NCBI GenBank assembly: GCA_963814355.1
Contig: CAWFCZ010000018.1
Coordinates: 1,116,001-1,180,000 of the forward strand
DNA from: JADGOV01 sp963814355
GTDB taxonomy: Bacteria > Actinomycetota > Actinomycetes > JADGOV01
DNA: 64,000 bases
Reading direction: 5' to 3'
The notes under the pieces: generated by a model
Databases searched by the model: none
What the model was told of the DNA's origin: nothing
What the model saw: only the letters and a program-made list of their open reading frames with translations
In this document: piece by piece, positions 41,175 through 50,053 of the stretch
How the letters are laid out: every line of letters begins with the position of its first letter
How positions within the stretch are numbered: position 1 is the first letter of the stretch
Translations under genes and position numbers: made by a program

Positions 41175-42758
41175 ATGACGTTTCCGGAGCGTTCTCGCGC
41201 CGAGGCCTTCGCCACCGCGCTTCTCGACGCCGAGGATGGTGCGGCACCCGACCCCTTCGGCTCCGATCTTGCCCGGCTGGTGACTCTGGCCCGAGCGCTG
41301 CCGGTGCCGGAGATCTCCATGGCGCCGGACGTCCGCGACCGGATGCGTGGCCGGCTGGTGGCCATGGCAGCGGTGTCGGCTACCGCGCCGCCTGACGCGG
41401 CGCGGACGGCACGGGCCGGCGAGCGGCGCTCCCCGGGGCATTGGCTGAGGCAACGGCGGACCCTGGCCGCGGCCGGCATGATTGCCGTGTTGCTGCTGAT
41501 CCTCGGGGTCGGGTCGGCGGCCCGTAACGCACTGCCCGGCGATCCGCTCTACCGGGTCAAGACCGCGACGGAGTCGATCCGGCTGGCCACCACATCCGGC
41601 AAGATCGCCCGGGGTGAGCGGCACCTGTCCATGGCTTCCGAGCGGTTGACCGAAGTGCAGCAGTTGCTGGCCCGCGACAAGACCAGCCTGCGCGGCCTCG
41701 GGTTGAGTTCGGGGCTCGGTTCCGGCCCGGGATCAGGCACGGGCTCCGCGCCCCGACCCGGCATGCCGCTGGCCGCCGGCGCACCGGGTGGCGACGCCAC
41801 GCCGGCTCGAGTGTGGACCGCGCTCGGCGAGATGAGCGACCACACCGTGGCCGGCACCAAGGATTTGACCGAGGCCTGGAAGGAGTCCGGAAGCGCCGGG
41901 CCGCTCAATACCCTGGCGACATACGCCCGGACCAAGTTCCCTGTTCTGCAGCGGACCATCGCGTCGTTGCCCCGCGACGACCAGCGGGCTGCCGGACGGT
42001 CGTTGAACGTCTTGGTGCTGGTCGCCGACCGGGCCGCAACCCTGCAGTCCCTTGGCGGGAGATGCGACGCCGACTGTCGCACCGGTCACCCGAACCACGG
42101 CAAGTTGACCATCGCGGTCGACGCGCTGGGTGCGGTGGACTGCCGCGCCGGCTGCAACCCGGCCGGGAGCATCAGCGAGCTGGCTGTTCCGACTCCGCCC
42201 GCCGGCACCCCGGCCGCGGCCCTGCAGACCGCGTTGACCGCCTGGGAGGGCAGCCTGCCGTCGGTGGCCGATTCCAACCCGACGCCGGCGGCTTTGATGA
42301 GCCTGCCGGCCGTCCCGGCCGCACCGTCTCCCTCGCCATCGGCCACGACGCCCACGACGCCCGGCAACCCCACGGCGCCCCAGTCCCCGGACTCTCCGAC
42401 GCCAGCCACGACTCCACCGGTCCAGCCGACCACCCCGACGCCCGACCAGCCTGGCCCCGGGCCGACCAGCCCCGACCGGACAGCACCCTCGCCAACTGGT
42501 CCACCGACCCCGACACCGGCACTTACCCCCACGCCGATGCCGAGCGACTTGCCGAGCGCGAGCGATTCGCCGTCATCGGTCTCCACCTCCAGCGACGCGA
42601 TAGCCAGCGACACCGCGTCGCCGAGCGATACCACGTCGGCTTCGGCCGCCGGCGGCCCGGCGTCGGCGGGGCTCAGCCAGTCGCCTTCGCCGGACCCGAC
42701 GGGGATGGGCAAGCCGTCGCCGTCCACCCCACCGGCAACATCCTCGCCGCCTTCCTGA
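41175..42758 (+). CDS. RsbN-like anti-sigma factor (DUF5667), single-pass membrane protein
   Basis: 527 residues from ATG 41175, AGGAGG about 9 nt upstream. The cytoplasmic N-terminus (1-90) is the presumed sigma-binding part, RAEAFATALLDAEDGAAPDPFGSDLARLVTLARALP. One membrane helix at about 96-117 (TLAAAGMIAVLLLILGVGSAA). The outer part begins ARNALPGDPLYRVKTATESIRLATTSG, the DUF5667 signature, with a Cys cluster (GGRCDADCRTGHP, VDCRAGCNPAG), then a Pro/Ser/Thr-rich tail of about 150 residues that could span the wall. Position right after the BldN-like gene and topology match RsbN, which holds BldN at the membrane in Streptomyces venezuelae. The pairing here is inferred. Confidence 0.85.
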   Translation: MTFPERSRAEAFATALLDAEDGAAPDPFGSDLARLVTLARALPVPEISMAPDVRDRMRGRLVAMAAVSATAPPDAARTARAGERRSPGHWLRQRRTLAAAGMIAVLLLILGVGSAARNALPGDPLYRVKTATESIRLATTSGKIARGERHLSMASERLTEVQQLLARDKTSLRGLGLSSGLGSGPGSGTGSAPRPGMPLAAGAPGGDATPARVWTALGEMSDHTVAGTKDLTEAWKESGSAGPLNTLATYARTKFPVLQRTIASLPRDDQRAAGRSLNVLVLVADRAATLQSLGGRCDADCRTGHPNHGKLTIAVDALGAVDCRAGCNPAGSISELAVPTPPAGTPAAALQTALTAWEGSLPSVADSNPTPAALMSLPAVPAAPSPSPSATTPTTPGNPTAPQSPDSPTPATTPPVQPTTPTPDQPGPGPTSPDRTAPSPTGPPTPTPALTPTPMPSDLPSASDSPSSVSTSSDAIASDTASPSDTTSASAAGGPASAGLSQSPSPDPTGMGKPSPSTPPATSSPPS

Positions 42759-42845
42759 CGGGTCGGGCGGTCCGGACGCGGTGCGAGGCCGGGCCCGTTG
42801 GCCTCGATAGGATGAGCAGTCGTCGTCTTGGTGATACCGGAAGGG

Positions 42846-43787
42846 ATGAGCGACATGGTGCGGCTACGACGCCATGCCCGCCGTCCGGATAGCGCGACGC
42901 TGGCCGGTGAGGCCGCGGCGGCCGCCGCCGAAGTGACCGGCCGGCCGGCCGCCCCGGTCACACCGGACCCCCGTACGGCCGCCTTCTTCGACGTGGACAA
43001 CACGATGATGATGGGCGCCTCGCTCTATCACTTCGCCCGCGGGATGGCGGCCCGGAAGTACTTCACCACCCGCGACCTGGCCAGGTTCGCCTGGCAGCAG
43101 ATCACCTTCCGGATCAGTGGCGAGAGTTCCCAGGACATCACCGCGACCCGGGAGGCCGCCTTGGCCTTCGTGGCCGGGATGAAGGTCAGCGACATCGTTC
43201 GGCTCGGCGGCGAAATATACGACGAGGTGATGGCAGAGCGGATCTGGTCCGGCACCAGGGTGCTGGCCCAGCAACACCTCGACGCCGGCCAGCGGGTTTG
43301 GCTGGTCACCGCGACCCCTGTCGAGTTGGCCCAGGTCATCTCCAACCGCCTCGGGCTCACCGGAGCGCTGGGCACGGTCGCGGAGACTGCCGACGGCCTC
43401 TACACCGGACGCTTGGTCGGCGAGCCGCTGCACGGGCCGGCCAAGGCGGCGGCCGTCAAGGCGCTCGCCGAACGCGAGCACCTCGACCTGGCGAGGTGCT
43501 CGGCCTACAGCGACTCGGCAAACGACGTCCCGATGCTGTCGCTGGTCGGCCATCCGGTCGCCGTCAACCCCGATGCCGACCTGCGCCGCGAGGCAAGGCG
43601 GCGCGGTTGGGAGATCCGGGACTTCCGCACCGGCCGGAAGGCGGCACTTTACGCGATCCCGGCCGCCGCCGGCGTGGGGGCGATGACCGGCGGGGTGATC
43701 GCCGGCATCGCCCTGCACCGCCGCCAGCAGTCGGCCCGGCGGCGGTCTTCGGGGGCGTTCTCCCGTATCCGCCCGGCGCTGCGCTGA
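42846..43787 (+). CDS. HAD-IB family phosphatase (SerB-like)
   Basis: 313 residues from ATG 42846 (GGAAGGG upstream). HAD motif I is AFFDVDNTMMMGASLYHFARG, motif II VWLVTATPVELAQVISNRLG, the lysine in GPAKAAAVKALAE, motif III CSAYSDSANDVPMLSLVGHPVAVNPD. The C-terminal IPAAAGVGAMTGGVIAGIALHRRQ looks like a membrane helix, followed by a basic tail. This branch is linked with PlsC-type acyltransferases in actinobacteria and may act on a phospholipid precursor; here a PlsC gene is the convergent neighbour. Its start also encodes a basic N-terminus of unclear use. Confidence 0.9.
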   Translation: MSDMVRLRRHARRPDSATLAGEAAAAAAEVTGRPAAPVTPDPRTAAFFDVDNTMMMGASLYHFARGMAARKYFTTRDLARFAWQQITFRISGESSQDITATREAALAFVAGMKVSDIVRLGGEIYDEVMAERIWSGTRVLAQQHLDAGQRVWLVTATPVELAQVISNRLGLTGALGTVAETADGLYTGRLVGEPLHGPAKAAAVKALAEREHLDLARCSAYSDSANDVPMLSLVGHPVAVNPDADLRREARRRGWEIRDFRTGRKAALYAIPAAAGVGAMTGGVIAGIALHRRQQSARRRSSGAFSRIRPALR

Positions 43788-43824
43788 GCCCACGCCGGGG
43801 TCGGTGCCACGGTAACGGACCCGG

Positions 43825-44949
43825 TCAGAAGAAAATGGACCTGCGCTGCATGAGCAGCTTGTACAGCGTGGACTGAATGATTTCACGCACCTCGTCGGTG
43901 AGATTGAAGATCAACATCGGGTCGTCGGCGGCCGCCGCACCGTGGCTGGCGGTCTCGATCGGCTCGCCGAACTCGATGATCCACTTCGAGGGGAGCGGGA
44001 CCAGCCCCAGGGCGCCCAACCACGGGAACATCGGGGTGATCGGGACGTACGGCAGATTGAGCAGGCGGGCCAGCCACCTGGCGTTGCCCAGAATAGGGTA
44101 AATCTCCTCCGCGCCGATGATCGAGCACGGGATGATCGGCGCGCCGGTCCGGACCGCCGCGGCGACGAAACCGCCGCGGCCGAAGCGCTGCAGCTTGTAC
44201 CGCTCGGAGAACGGCTTGCCGATGCCCTTGAAGCCCTCCGGCCACACGCCGACCAGGTGGCCCTCGGTAAGCAACCGCTCGGCGTCCGGAGTGCAGGCTA
44301 GCGTAACCCCGCCCTTGCGAGCGATGGTGGCGATCACCGGCAGCCGGAACACCAGATCAGCCCCCAGCATCCGCAGGTGCCGACCCGCGGGGTGATGGTC
44401 GAGCAGTGCCAGCTGGGTCATGATGGCATCAAGCGGCAACGCACCGGAGTGGTTGGCGACCAGCAGCGCCGCGCCCGTGTCGGGCACGTGCTCCAAGCCC
44501 CGCGCCTCGACCCGGAAATACCGTTCGTATAGCGGTCGCATCGGCGCCATCAGCACCGACTTGGTCAGTTCGGCGTCGAAGCCGAAATGATCCACCGGGT
44601 AGTCACCGGCCAGCCGGCGGCGCAGGAAGCTCACCACCGCGTTGCGCGTGCCCCCCGTCGCGGGGCCGTCCTCCGGGGGGGCTCCGAACTTTCCCCATGA
44701 GTCCGACGGCGAGTCTTCGGCTGCCGCCCGCTGATCGGCGAGCAGTTCCTCGACCGCCGCGGCGGCGACGGTAGAGGGGTCGGCCTCGGGCGGCGGCACA
44801 TCGGAGCTCACGTCCGGCACGCTGCGCAGCGCCTCCCGCCCCTGCCTTGCCCGGCCGGTGGTCGGCTGCGGAGGCCCCGGCGAGGCGGCGGCGCCGGTCG
44901 TGGCCGGCGAACCGGCCGGCGTCATGGGGATCACCCGGGCGTCAGGCAT
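43825..44949 (-). CDS. Lysophospholipid acyltransferase family protein (PlsC domain)
   Basis: 374 residues from ATG 44949. The first 110 residues are a Pro/Ala/Ser-rich tail. The acyltransferase domain has VANHSGALPLDAIM, the block with the catalytic histidine, then a central GGVTLACTPDAERLLTEGHLVGVWPEGFKGIGKPFSER carrying the E-G-x-K-G block, and GGFVAAAVRTGAPIIPCSIIGAEEIYP. It would acylate a glycerophospholipid or related lipid at the membrane. The ATG lies 19 bp inside the end of the upstream NAD-dependent epimerase gene, a strong sign of coupling, as in the mycobacterial pair Rv0501-Rv0502. Confidence 0.88.
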   Translation of the reverse strand: MPDARVIPMTPAGSPATTGAAASPGPPQPTTGRARQGREALRSVPDVSSDVPPPEADPSTVAAAAVEELLADQRAAAEDSPSDSWGKFGAPPEDGPATGGTRNAVVSFLRRRLAGDYPVDHFGFDAELTKSVLMAPMRPLYERYFRVEARGLEHVPDTGAALLVANHSGALPLDAIMTQLALLDHHPAGRHLRMLGADLVFRLPVIATIARKGGVTLACTPDAERLLTEGHLVGVWPEGFKGIGKPFSERYKLQRFGRGGFVAAAVRTGAPIIPCSIIGAEEIYPILGNARWLARLLNLPYVPITPMFPWLGALGLVPLPSKWIIEFGEPIETASHGAAAADDPMLIFNLTDEVREIIQSTLYKLLMQRRSIFF

Positions 44950-46049
44950 CGGGCCGCCTCTCCGTTCCGCGCGGACGGTCCGTCCGGGGCTGGCTGAGGA
45001 ACCCCCGCGACCCCCCGCATCCCGGGAAGGTGACGGGCCAGCTGCTCCAGGCGGTCGATTAGTCCCGGCGGCACGACCGGCGTGATCCGCGCCGCGACGA
45101 AGTCGTCGAAGGCCGCCACCGTCGAGCGGGTCGGCTCGTAGCCGAACACCGTACGCAGCGCGGTGATGTCCACCGCTCGGCCGTGTTCGAGGAAACGCAT
45201 CTGCTCCGGGGAGAAGTCCACCAGGCCAGCCCGGCGGAACACCTGCCCGACCGCCGTCACCGCCGGCGGCATGACCGGTACCGACAACCGGCCGGCCCGG
45301 CGGATCGCCTGGGACAGCAGCAGCACACCGTCCCCCCCGACGTTGAAGGTGCCAGGATGATCTTCCAGGGTCGCCCGGCGCAGGACCTCCAGCCCGTCGG
45401 ACTCGGCACAGAACTGCAACCGGGGGTCGAAGCCGAGCACGGTCGGTACGACCGGCAGGGAAAGGTAGCGGGTCAGGGGCGTGTCCATGTCCGGGCCGAT
45501 GAAGTTGGTGAAGCGCAGCACCGTGACCGCCACGTCGGGCCGGCGGCGACCGAAGCCACGGACGTAGCCTTCCACCTCGAAGGCATCTTTGGCGAAGCCC
45601 GAACGGGGCAGCGCGCGGGGCTCCGTGTCCTCGCTGAACAGCGCCGGATCTCGCGGCGACGAGCCGTACACCGCGGTGGTGGACTTCACCACCAGCCGAG
45701 CCACGGTCGGAGCCTTCTGGCAGGCCGCGAGCAACTGCATGCTGCCGATCACGTTGATTTCCTTCATCGCCGACCGGCCGCCCGCTCCGGACGGGGTGGC
45801 GATGACGTTCATGTGGACGACGGTGTCGACCTCGGCCGAGCTGATCACCTTGGCGATGATCGGATTGCGGATGTCGGCTCGGACGAACTCGGTACGGCCG
45901 AGCTCCGCGCTCAACCCGGGTGACGGCGGAACCATGTCCACGCCGATCACCCGCTCGATGGACGGGTCAGCCGCCAGGATCGCCGCCAGCCGGGAACCCA
46001 GGTAGCGGGCGGCGCCGGTGACCAACACCACCCGAGGTGTCAGCTCCAT
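44931..46049 (-). CDS. NAD-dependent epimerase/dehydratase (extended SDR)
   Basis: 372 residues from ATG 46049. Rossmann motif VVLVTGAARYLGSRLAAILAAD; the catalytic region is KSTTAVYGSSPRDPALFSEDTEPR, and FAKDAFEVEGYVRGFGRRRPDV stands where the YxxxK helix normally lies, so the classic tyrosine pair is not plain. FNVGGDGVLLLSQAIRRAG and FGYEPTRSTVAAFDDFV are typical of the galE-like subgroup (Rv0501 type). The substrate, probably a nucleotide sugar or lipid-linked group, is unknown. Its end overlaps the acyltransferase start by 19 bp. Confidence 0.88.
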   Translation of the reverse strand: MELTPRVVLVTGAARYLGSRLAAILAADPSIERVIGVDMVPPSPGLSAELGRTEFVRADIRNPIIAKVISSAEVDTVVHMNVIATPSGAGGRSAMKEINVIGSMQLLAACQKAPTVARLVVKSTTAVYGSSPRDPALFSEDTEPRALPRSGFAKDAFEVEGYVRGFGRRRPDVAVTVLRFTNFIGPDMDTPLTRYLSLPVVPTVLGFDPRLQFCAESDGLEVLRRATLEDHPGTFNVGGDGVLLLSQAIRRAGRLSVPVMPPAVTAVGQVFRRAGLVDFSPEQMRFLEHGRAVDITALRTVFGYEPTRSTVAAFDDFVAARITPVVPPGLIDRLEQLARHLPGMRGVAGVPQPAPDGPSARNGEAARCLTPG

Positions 46050-46093
46050 GGTGGTCTCATGCTAGGCGGTGCTCAACCGGGGCGCTCAGATGG

Positions 46094-46987
46094 TCAGCCG
46101 CGCCGGGTCATCGACGCCGCACCGGTGGAGACCGGTCCACTCGGTCGCGCGGGGGGCTGGGGGACGCGGGCGACGACGACCGGATCACCGCGACCGACCC
46201 GGAGCGTCTTGGCGGCACTGCCCAGGTTGACCGCGATCATGACCGAGCGGAAGGAGTCCTCGCAGACCGCGAGGCGTCCCGGTAAGACGTCGCCGTAGGT
46301 GAGCTTGAACGGCACGGTCATGGTACGACCCGAGCAGCGCAACTCCACGGTGTCACCCAGGGTCATTCCGGCCGCCTCAAGGTCGGCTCGGGCCACATTG
46401 AGGGAAAGATTGCCGAAGTGATCGACGTTGTACACCTCGCCGTGTACGTGGTCGTCGTCGACGGCGGCCGGGCGCAGTTCGATCCGGGTGAGGTCAGCGG
46501 CGGCAATCGGCGGGCCCAGCGAGGCCAGCGGCTTTCCGTCGGCGATGGTCGCCACCACCGGCGCGAACACGTCACGGCCGCGGAAGGTGCGGCTGTGCTT
46601 GGGTAACCAGAGGTCGGCGTTGGCGATCTCATAAGCCGAGGCGACCCCGCCGACCACGTCCCACGCCAAGGACAGCACGCCGTTGTCCGGCCCGACCAGC
46701 ACAAATCCGGCGGCCGACTGCACCGCGATGCCGCGGGCCGGCGCGGAGTGCATCGGGTCGACCAGGGCGAGGTGGACCGCCGGGGGCAGGTAGGGCATAG
46801 CCGAGGCGAAGACCGTTGCGCCCTGGCGGACGTCCTGAGGCTCGACCAGGTGACAGATGTCGAGGATGCGAAGGTACGGGGCGCGCTGGGCCATGACGCC
46901 CTTGCACACCCCGACGAAAACGTCGTCCAGCCCGTAATCGGACAGGAAAGTCACCCAACGGAACCGCGGACCGGTGTCTTCGGCCAT
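46094..46987 (-). CDS. SAM hydroxide adenosyltransferase / chlorinase-fluorinase family protein (DUF62) with altered triad
   Basis: 297 residues from ATG 46987. The family hydrolyses SAM to adenosine and methionine (or uses halide). Typical: VTFLSDYGLDDVFVGVCKG, ILDICHLVEPQDVRQGATVFASAMPYLPPAVHLALVDP, VGPDNGVLSLAW, VYNVDHFGNLSLNV. In hydrolases such as PH0463 the triad is Asp, Arg (+7) and His (+59). Here D77 is kept (VDPMHSAPAR), the arginine is at +8 (R85), and the +59 residue is R136 in TFRGRDVFAP where TFHGRD is usual. So hydrolase activity is uncertain. It lies between the epimerase and bS22 genes. Confidence 0.88.
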   Translation of the reverse strand: MAEDTGPRFRWVTFLSDYGLDDVFVGVCKGVMAQRAPYLRILDICHLVEPQDVRQGATVFASAMPYLPPAVHLALVDPMHSAPARGIAVQSAAGFVLVGPDNGVLSLAWDVVGGVASAYEIANADLWLPKHSRTFRGRDVFAPVVATIADGKPLASLGPPIAAADLTRIELRPAAVDDDHVHGEVYNVDHFGNLSLNVARADLEAAGMTLGDTVELRCSGRTMTVPFKLTYGDVLPGRLAVCEDSFRSVMIAVNLGSAAKTLRVGRGDPVVVARVPQPPARPSGPVSTGAASMTRRG

Positions 46988-47013
46988 TCGGGCCTCCGAT
47001 GACGTGAGTGTGC

Positions 47014-47112
47014 CTACTTCTTGTTGCGACGCTGGACCCTGGTCTTCTTCAGCAGCTTGCGGTGCTTCTTCTTCGCCATCCGCTTACGGCGCTTCTTGAT
47101 GACCGAACCCAC
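47014..47112 (-). CDS. Ribosomal protein bS22 / AURKAIP1-COX24 domain small protein
   Basis: 32 residues from GTG 47112 to TAG 47014. The sequence begins MGSVIKKRRKRMAKKKHRK and ends RVQRRNKK, almost all Lys/Arg, and matches the tiny actinobacterial protein seen as an extra small-subunit component (bS22) in mycobacterial ribosomes. GGTAGGTC and AAGGAAG lie just upstream. In mycobacteria it is encoded next to the Rv0501-like epimerase; the same neighbourhood is seen here, with the SAM-hydrolase-like gene in between. Confidence 0.93.
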   Translation of the reverse strand: MGSVIKKRRKRMAKKKHRKLLKKTRVQRRNKK

Positions 47113-47237
47113 GACCTACCAACTTCCTTCACGTCACCGGAGGCCGCGACCGACCTCGTGGTGCGCAGCGCCCTTCGACTGTACTGCCCCGCCCGGGCGG
47201 GGGGCCTGGCGGGCGAGCCCCGCTCCGACGTGCCGGC

Positions 47238-48053
47238 TCAGCCCAGCGCGGCCAGCAGGTAGTCCGTCAGCGGTCGGTAGAGCCGCGGCCAGACGTTGTC
47301 ATCGAGGGGTACGGCCACCGCCACCGCACCGAGCGCCTCACCGATGAACAGCGCCGGGTCGTTGCAGTCCGCGAACCCGACCGCGGGTACTCCGGCCTGG
47401 CCGGCGGCACCGGCGAACCCATGGTCGGCCATCACCAGGTCCGGCGGGGCCTCGCCGGCAGCGGCGAGGCTGGCCAGCATCGTGCGCATCGGCCGCGGCG
47501 AGTGGGTGTGATCGGGGCCGCCGTCACTGACCACCACGGCCACCCCGCCGAGGTAGGTGATCCGGCGCGGCCGGCGCGGTTCGCTGTCATCGGGCCGGCC
47601 GGCCGCCGGGGTCAGTACGGTGGCGCCGCGCTCGGCGAGGGCGGCGGCCACCTCGGCGTGGATGGCGTACACCCCGTCCGGATGCCCGGTGGCCAGCAGC
47701 ACCCGCTCCCGGCGCTGGGCAGCCTGGCGGAGCCGGGTCGCCATCCGGTCCAGGGCGTCGATGGTGCGGTCCGGGTCGATGGTGTCCACCCCGGCCGTGA
47801 AGGACGGATCGGGGTTCACCCCAACCCGCCCGGCCATCAGCGCGAGGATCGTCGCCGGGGTCCACTCGCCGCCGTAGTCCAGACCGAAGGTGTAGTCCGG
47901 CTCCCGGCGGCTGCACTTGCCGAAGTTCGCCAGATTGTTGCCCCGGGAGGTGGCCACTCGCCCGGCGATCCGGCTGGTGACCAGGTGGTCGCGTAGCGCG
48001 GCCCGATCCCCGGCCGGGCGCCCGGTGTGCTCCGTGGCCGCATCGACGCCCAT
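47238..48053 (-). CDS. Conserved actinobacterial phosphatase-like protein
   Basis: 271 residues from ATG 48053. It has RDHLVTSRIAGRVATSRGNNLANFGKC and a long C-terminal part with RRITYLGGVAVVVSDGGPDHTHSPRPMRTML, ADHGFAGAAGQAGVPAVGFADCNDPALFIGEA. Relatives in Streptomyces are usually labelled phosphatase, but I see no HAD, metallophosphatase or RHG motif, so I do not assign a reaction. Asp and His runs (SDGGPDHTHS, MADHGF) may bind metal. It starts 4 bp before the acuC stop position, same direction, so the two share a transcript. Confidence 0.7.
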   Translation of the reverse strand: MGVDAATEHTGRPAGDRAALRDHLVTSRIAGRVATSRGNNLANFGKCSRREPDYTFGLDYGGEWTPATILALMAGRVGVNPDPSFTAGVDTIDPDRTIDALDRMATRLRQAAQRRERVLLATGHPDGVYAIHAEVAAALAERGATVLTPAAGRPDDSEPRRPRRITYLGGVAVVVSDGGPDHTHSPRPMRTMLASLAAAGEAPPDLVMADHGFAGAAGQAGVPAVGFADCNDPALFIGEALGAVAVAVPLDDNVWPRLYRPLTDYLLAALG

Positions 48054-48057
48054 CCTG

Positions 48058-49206
48058 TCAAGCCTCCAGACCGTGCAGCGGAAATACGGCCTCTCGAGTT
48101 TCGACGATCGCCTCGTCTACCCGGTCGGCGGGCCGGGGCAAGTCCCACGGGTCGTAACTGGGCCGCCGGCCGTCGGTCATGTGCAGCGGCGGGACTTCGC
48201 CGGTCCGCGCCCGGGCCAGCTCCCGCCACTGCGCCGGGACTTCCACCGCCGGGTCGATCGGCGCACCGGCGGCGATGGCCAGCAGGTGGGTCCAGGCCCG
48301 CGGTACCACCTGCACGAGTTCGTAGCCGCCGCCACCGGTCGCCACCCAGCGGCCGTCGCAGACCTCGTGGGCCAACTCGTGCAGCGCGGCGTAGGAGGCC
48401 CGCTGGCCGTCCACGGACAGCGACAGGTGCGCCAACGGGTCCAGGGCGTGGGTGTCGCAGCCCTGCTGGGTGACCAGCACCTGCGGTTCAAAGGCCGTCA
48501 CCAGCTCCGGCACGACCGCGGAGTACGCCCGCAGCCACCCCGCGTCGGTGGTGCCCAACGGCAGGGCCACGTTGACCGTCGTACCCTTGACCCCGGTGTC
48601 CTGTGGAAACCCGGTGCCGGGAAAGAGGTAACGGCCGGTCTCGTGCAGGCTGATGGTCAGCACCCGCGGATCGTCGACAAAGGCCGCCTCCACGCCGTCG
48701 CCGTGGTGCACATCGACATCGACGTAGGCGATCCGCTGCGCACCCTGGGTAAGGAGCCAGGCGATGGCGATCGCCGGATCGTTGTAGACGCAGAACCCCG
48801 AAGCCGAATCCGCCATCGCGTGGTGCAGCCCGCCGGCCACGTTCACCGCGTGCTGGGCCCGGCCCTCCCAGACCTCCCGGGCGGCCGCCACCGATGCCCC
48901 GGCGACCAGCGCGGACGCTTCGTGCATCCGCGGGAAGACCGGGTCGTCGGAGGTGCCGAGGCCGTAGCGCGGGTCGGGGTTGTTGCGCTTCACCGCCGCG
49001 ATGTAGTCCGCGTCGTGGACCAGGCCGAGCAGCGCGTCGTCGGCCGGGTCCGGTCGCAGTTCGGTGACGTGATCCGCGTCGAGCACCCCGAAGTCCCGGG
49101 CCAGCGCCATGGTCAGCTCCACCCGGACCGGCGCCAACGGATGGCTGGGACCGAAGTCGTAGGCGACCAGCGCCTCGTCCCAGATCACCGCCACTGTGTC
49201 GCTCAT
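48058..49206 (-). CDS. acuC: AcuC-type histone deacetylase superfamily protein
   Basis: 382 residues from ATG 49206 (ATG 49215 is 9 bp upstream in frame). Zinc-dependent deacylase fold: PSHPLAPVRVELTMAL, the paired-histidine region AGGLHHAMADSASGFCVYNDPAIAI, zinc ligands in YVDVDVHHGDGVEAAF (D and H), and the tyrosine region VATGGGGYELVQVVPRAW. AcuC proteins remove acetyl groups from acetyl-CoA synthetase and other proteins. The frame is complete. It is divergent from ppk2. Confidence 0.92.
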   Translation of the reverse strand: MSDTVAVIWDEALVAYDFGPSHPLAPVRVELTMALARDFGVLDADHVTELRPDPADDALLGLVHDADYIAAVKRNNPDPRYGLGTSDDPVFPRMHEASALVAGASVAAAREVWEGRAQHAVNVAGGLHHAMADSASGFCVYNDPAIAIAWLLTQGAQRIAYVDVDVHHGDGVEAAFVDDPRVLTISLHETGRYLFPGTGFPQDTGVKGTTVNVALPLGTTDAGWLRAYSAVVPELVTAFEPQVLVTQQGCDTHALDPLAHLSLSVDGQRASYAALHELAHEVCDGRWVATGGGGYELVQVVPRAWTHLLAIAAGAPIDPAVEVPAQWRELARARTGEVPPLHMTDGRRPSYDPWDLPRPADRVDEAIVETREAVFPLHGLEA

Positions 49207-49264
49207 CCGGGTCATCCTGCCCCAGATGCGCGCGGTGGTAGGAGGCAGGTGGCACCCTGTCGCC

Positions 49265-50053
49265 GTGACGTCTTCACCGGGAGCCCTCTCCGCACTCGAC
49301 CTGACCCGCAAGCTCGGCGCCAAGGAGGGGGCCGCCCGACTCAAGGCGGCCCAGGATCAACTCGTGGAGTTGCGCCTGCTCCTCGGCGGCCTGATCGGCG
49401 AGCAGCGGATCGGGCCGCCGGTGTGCGTGCTGTTCGAGGGCTGGGACGCCTCGGGCAAGGGCGGCTGCATCAAGCGGCTGGTTGCGCCGATGGACCCACG
49501 GCACGTCCGGGTGGCCCAGTTCGCGGCTCCGACCTACGACGAGAAGCGGCATCACTTTCTCTGGCGGTTCTGGCCGGCGTTGCCCGGGTGGGGCGGCATG
49601 GCGATCCTGGACCGCTCCTGGTACGGCCGTGTGCTGGTCGAACGGGTCGAAGGCTTCGCCACCACCGAGCAGTGGTCGCGGGCGTTTGAGGAGATCGTGC
49701 AGTTCGAGCGGACGCTGGTCGCCGAGGGCATGATCCTGATCAAGTTCTGGATGCACCTGTCCAGCGCCGAGCAGATGCGCCGGTTCACCGCGCGGCAGAA
49801 GGACCCGCTGAAGACCTGGAAGCTCACCGAGGAGGACTGGCGCAACCGCAAGAAGCGCAAGGCGTACTCCGAAGCCGTAGAGGCCATGATCGACCGGACC
49901 TCCACGCCACACGCGCCGTGGCACCTGATCGAGGCCGAAGACAAGCGCTACGCACGGGTCAAGGTGCTGGAGACCGTCTGCTCGACGATCGAGACCGGCT
50001 TGATCGATCGGGGTCTGGCCCTACCGGCCCGATCGGGCAAGGGCTCCGGCTAG
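49265..50053 (+). CDS. Polyphosphate kinase 2 family protein
   Basis: 262 residues from GTG 49265. It would transfer phosphate between polyphosphate and nucleoside (di)phosphates. Walker A LFEGWDASGKGGCIKRLV, the lid DRSWYGRVLVERVEGF, HHFLWRFWPALPGWGGMAILDRSW, and LSSAEQMRRFTARQKDPLKTWKLTEEDW are all PPK2-typical; HLIEAEDKRYARVKVLETV closes the domain. Single-domain length, so likely class I or III. Its last 4 bp overlap the convergent proC gene. Confidence 0.93.
   Translation: MTSSPGALSALDLTRKLGAKEGAARLKAAQDQLVELRLLLGGLIGEQRIGPPVCVLFEGWDASGKGGCIKRLVAPMDPRHVRVAQFAAPTYDEKRHHFLWRFWPALPGWGGMAILDRSWYGRVLVERVEGFATTEQWSRAFEEIVQFERTLVAEGMILIKFWMHLSSAEQMRRFTARQKDPLKTWKLTEEDWRNRKKRKAYSEAVEAMIDRTSTPHAPWHLIEAEDKRYARVKVLETVCSTIETGLIDRGLALPARSGKGSG

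Noticed and set aside
40990..41178. 62-residue ORF overlapping the end of the BldN-like gene (ATGA)
   Set aside because: No ribosome binding site of note, no family-like sequence, and it ends inside the start of the anti-sigma gene. More likely the leader of that gene.
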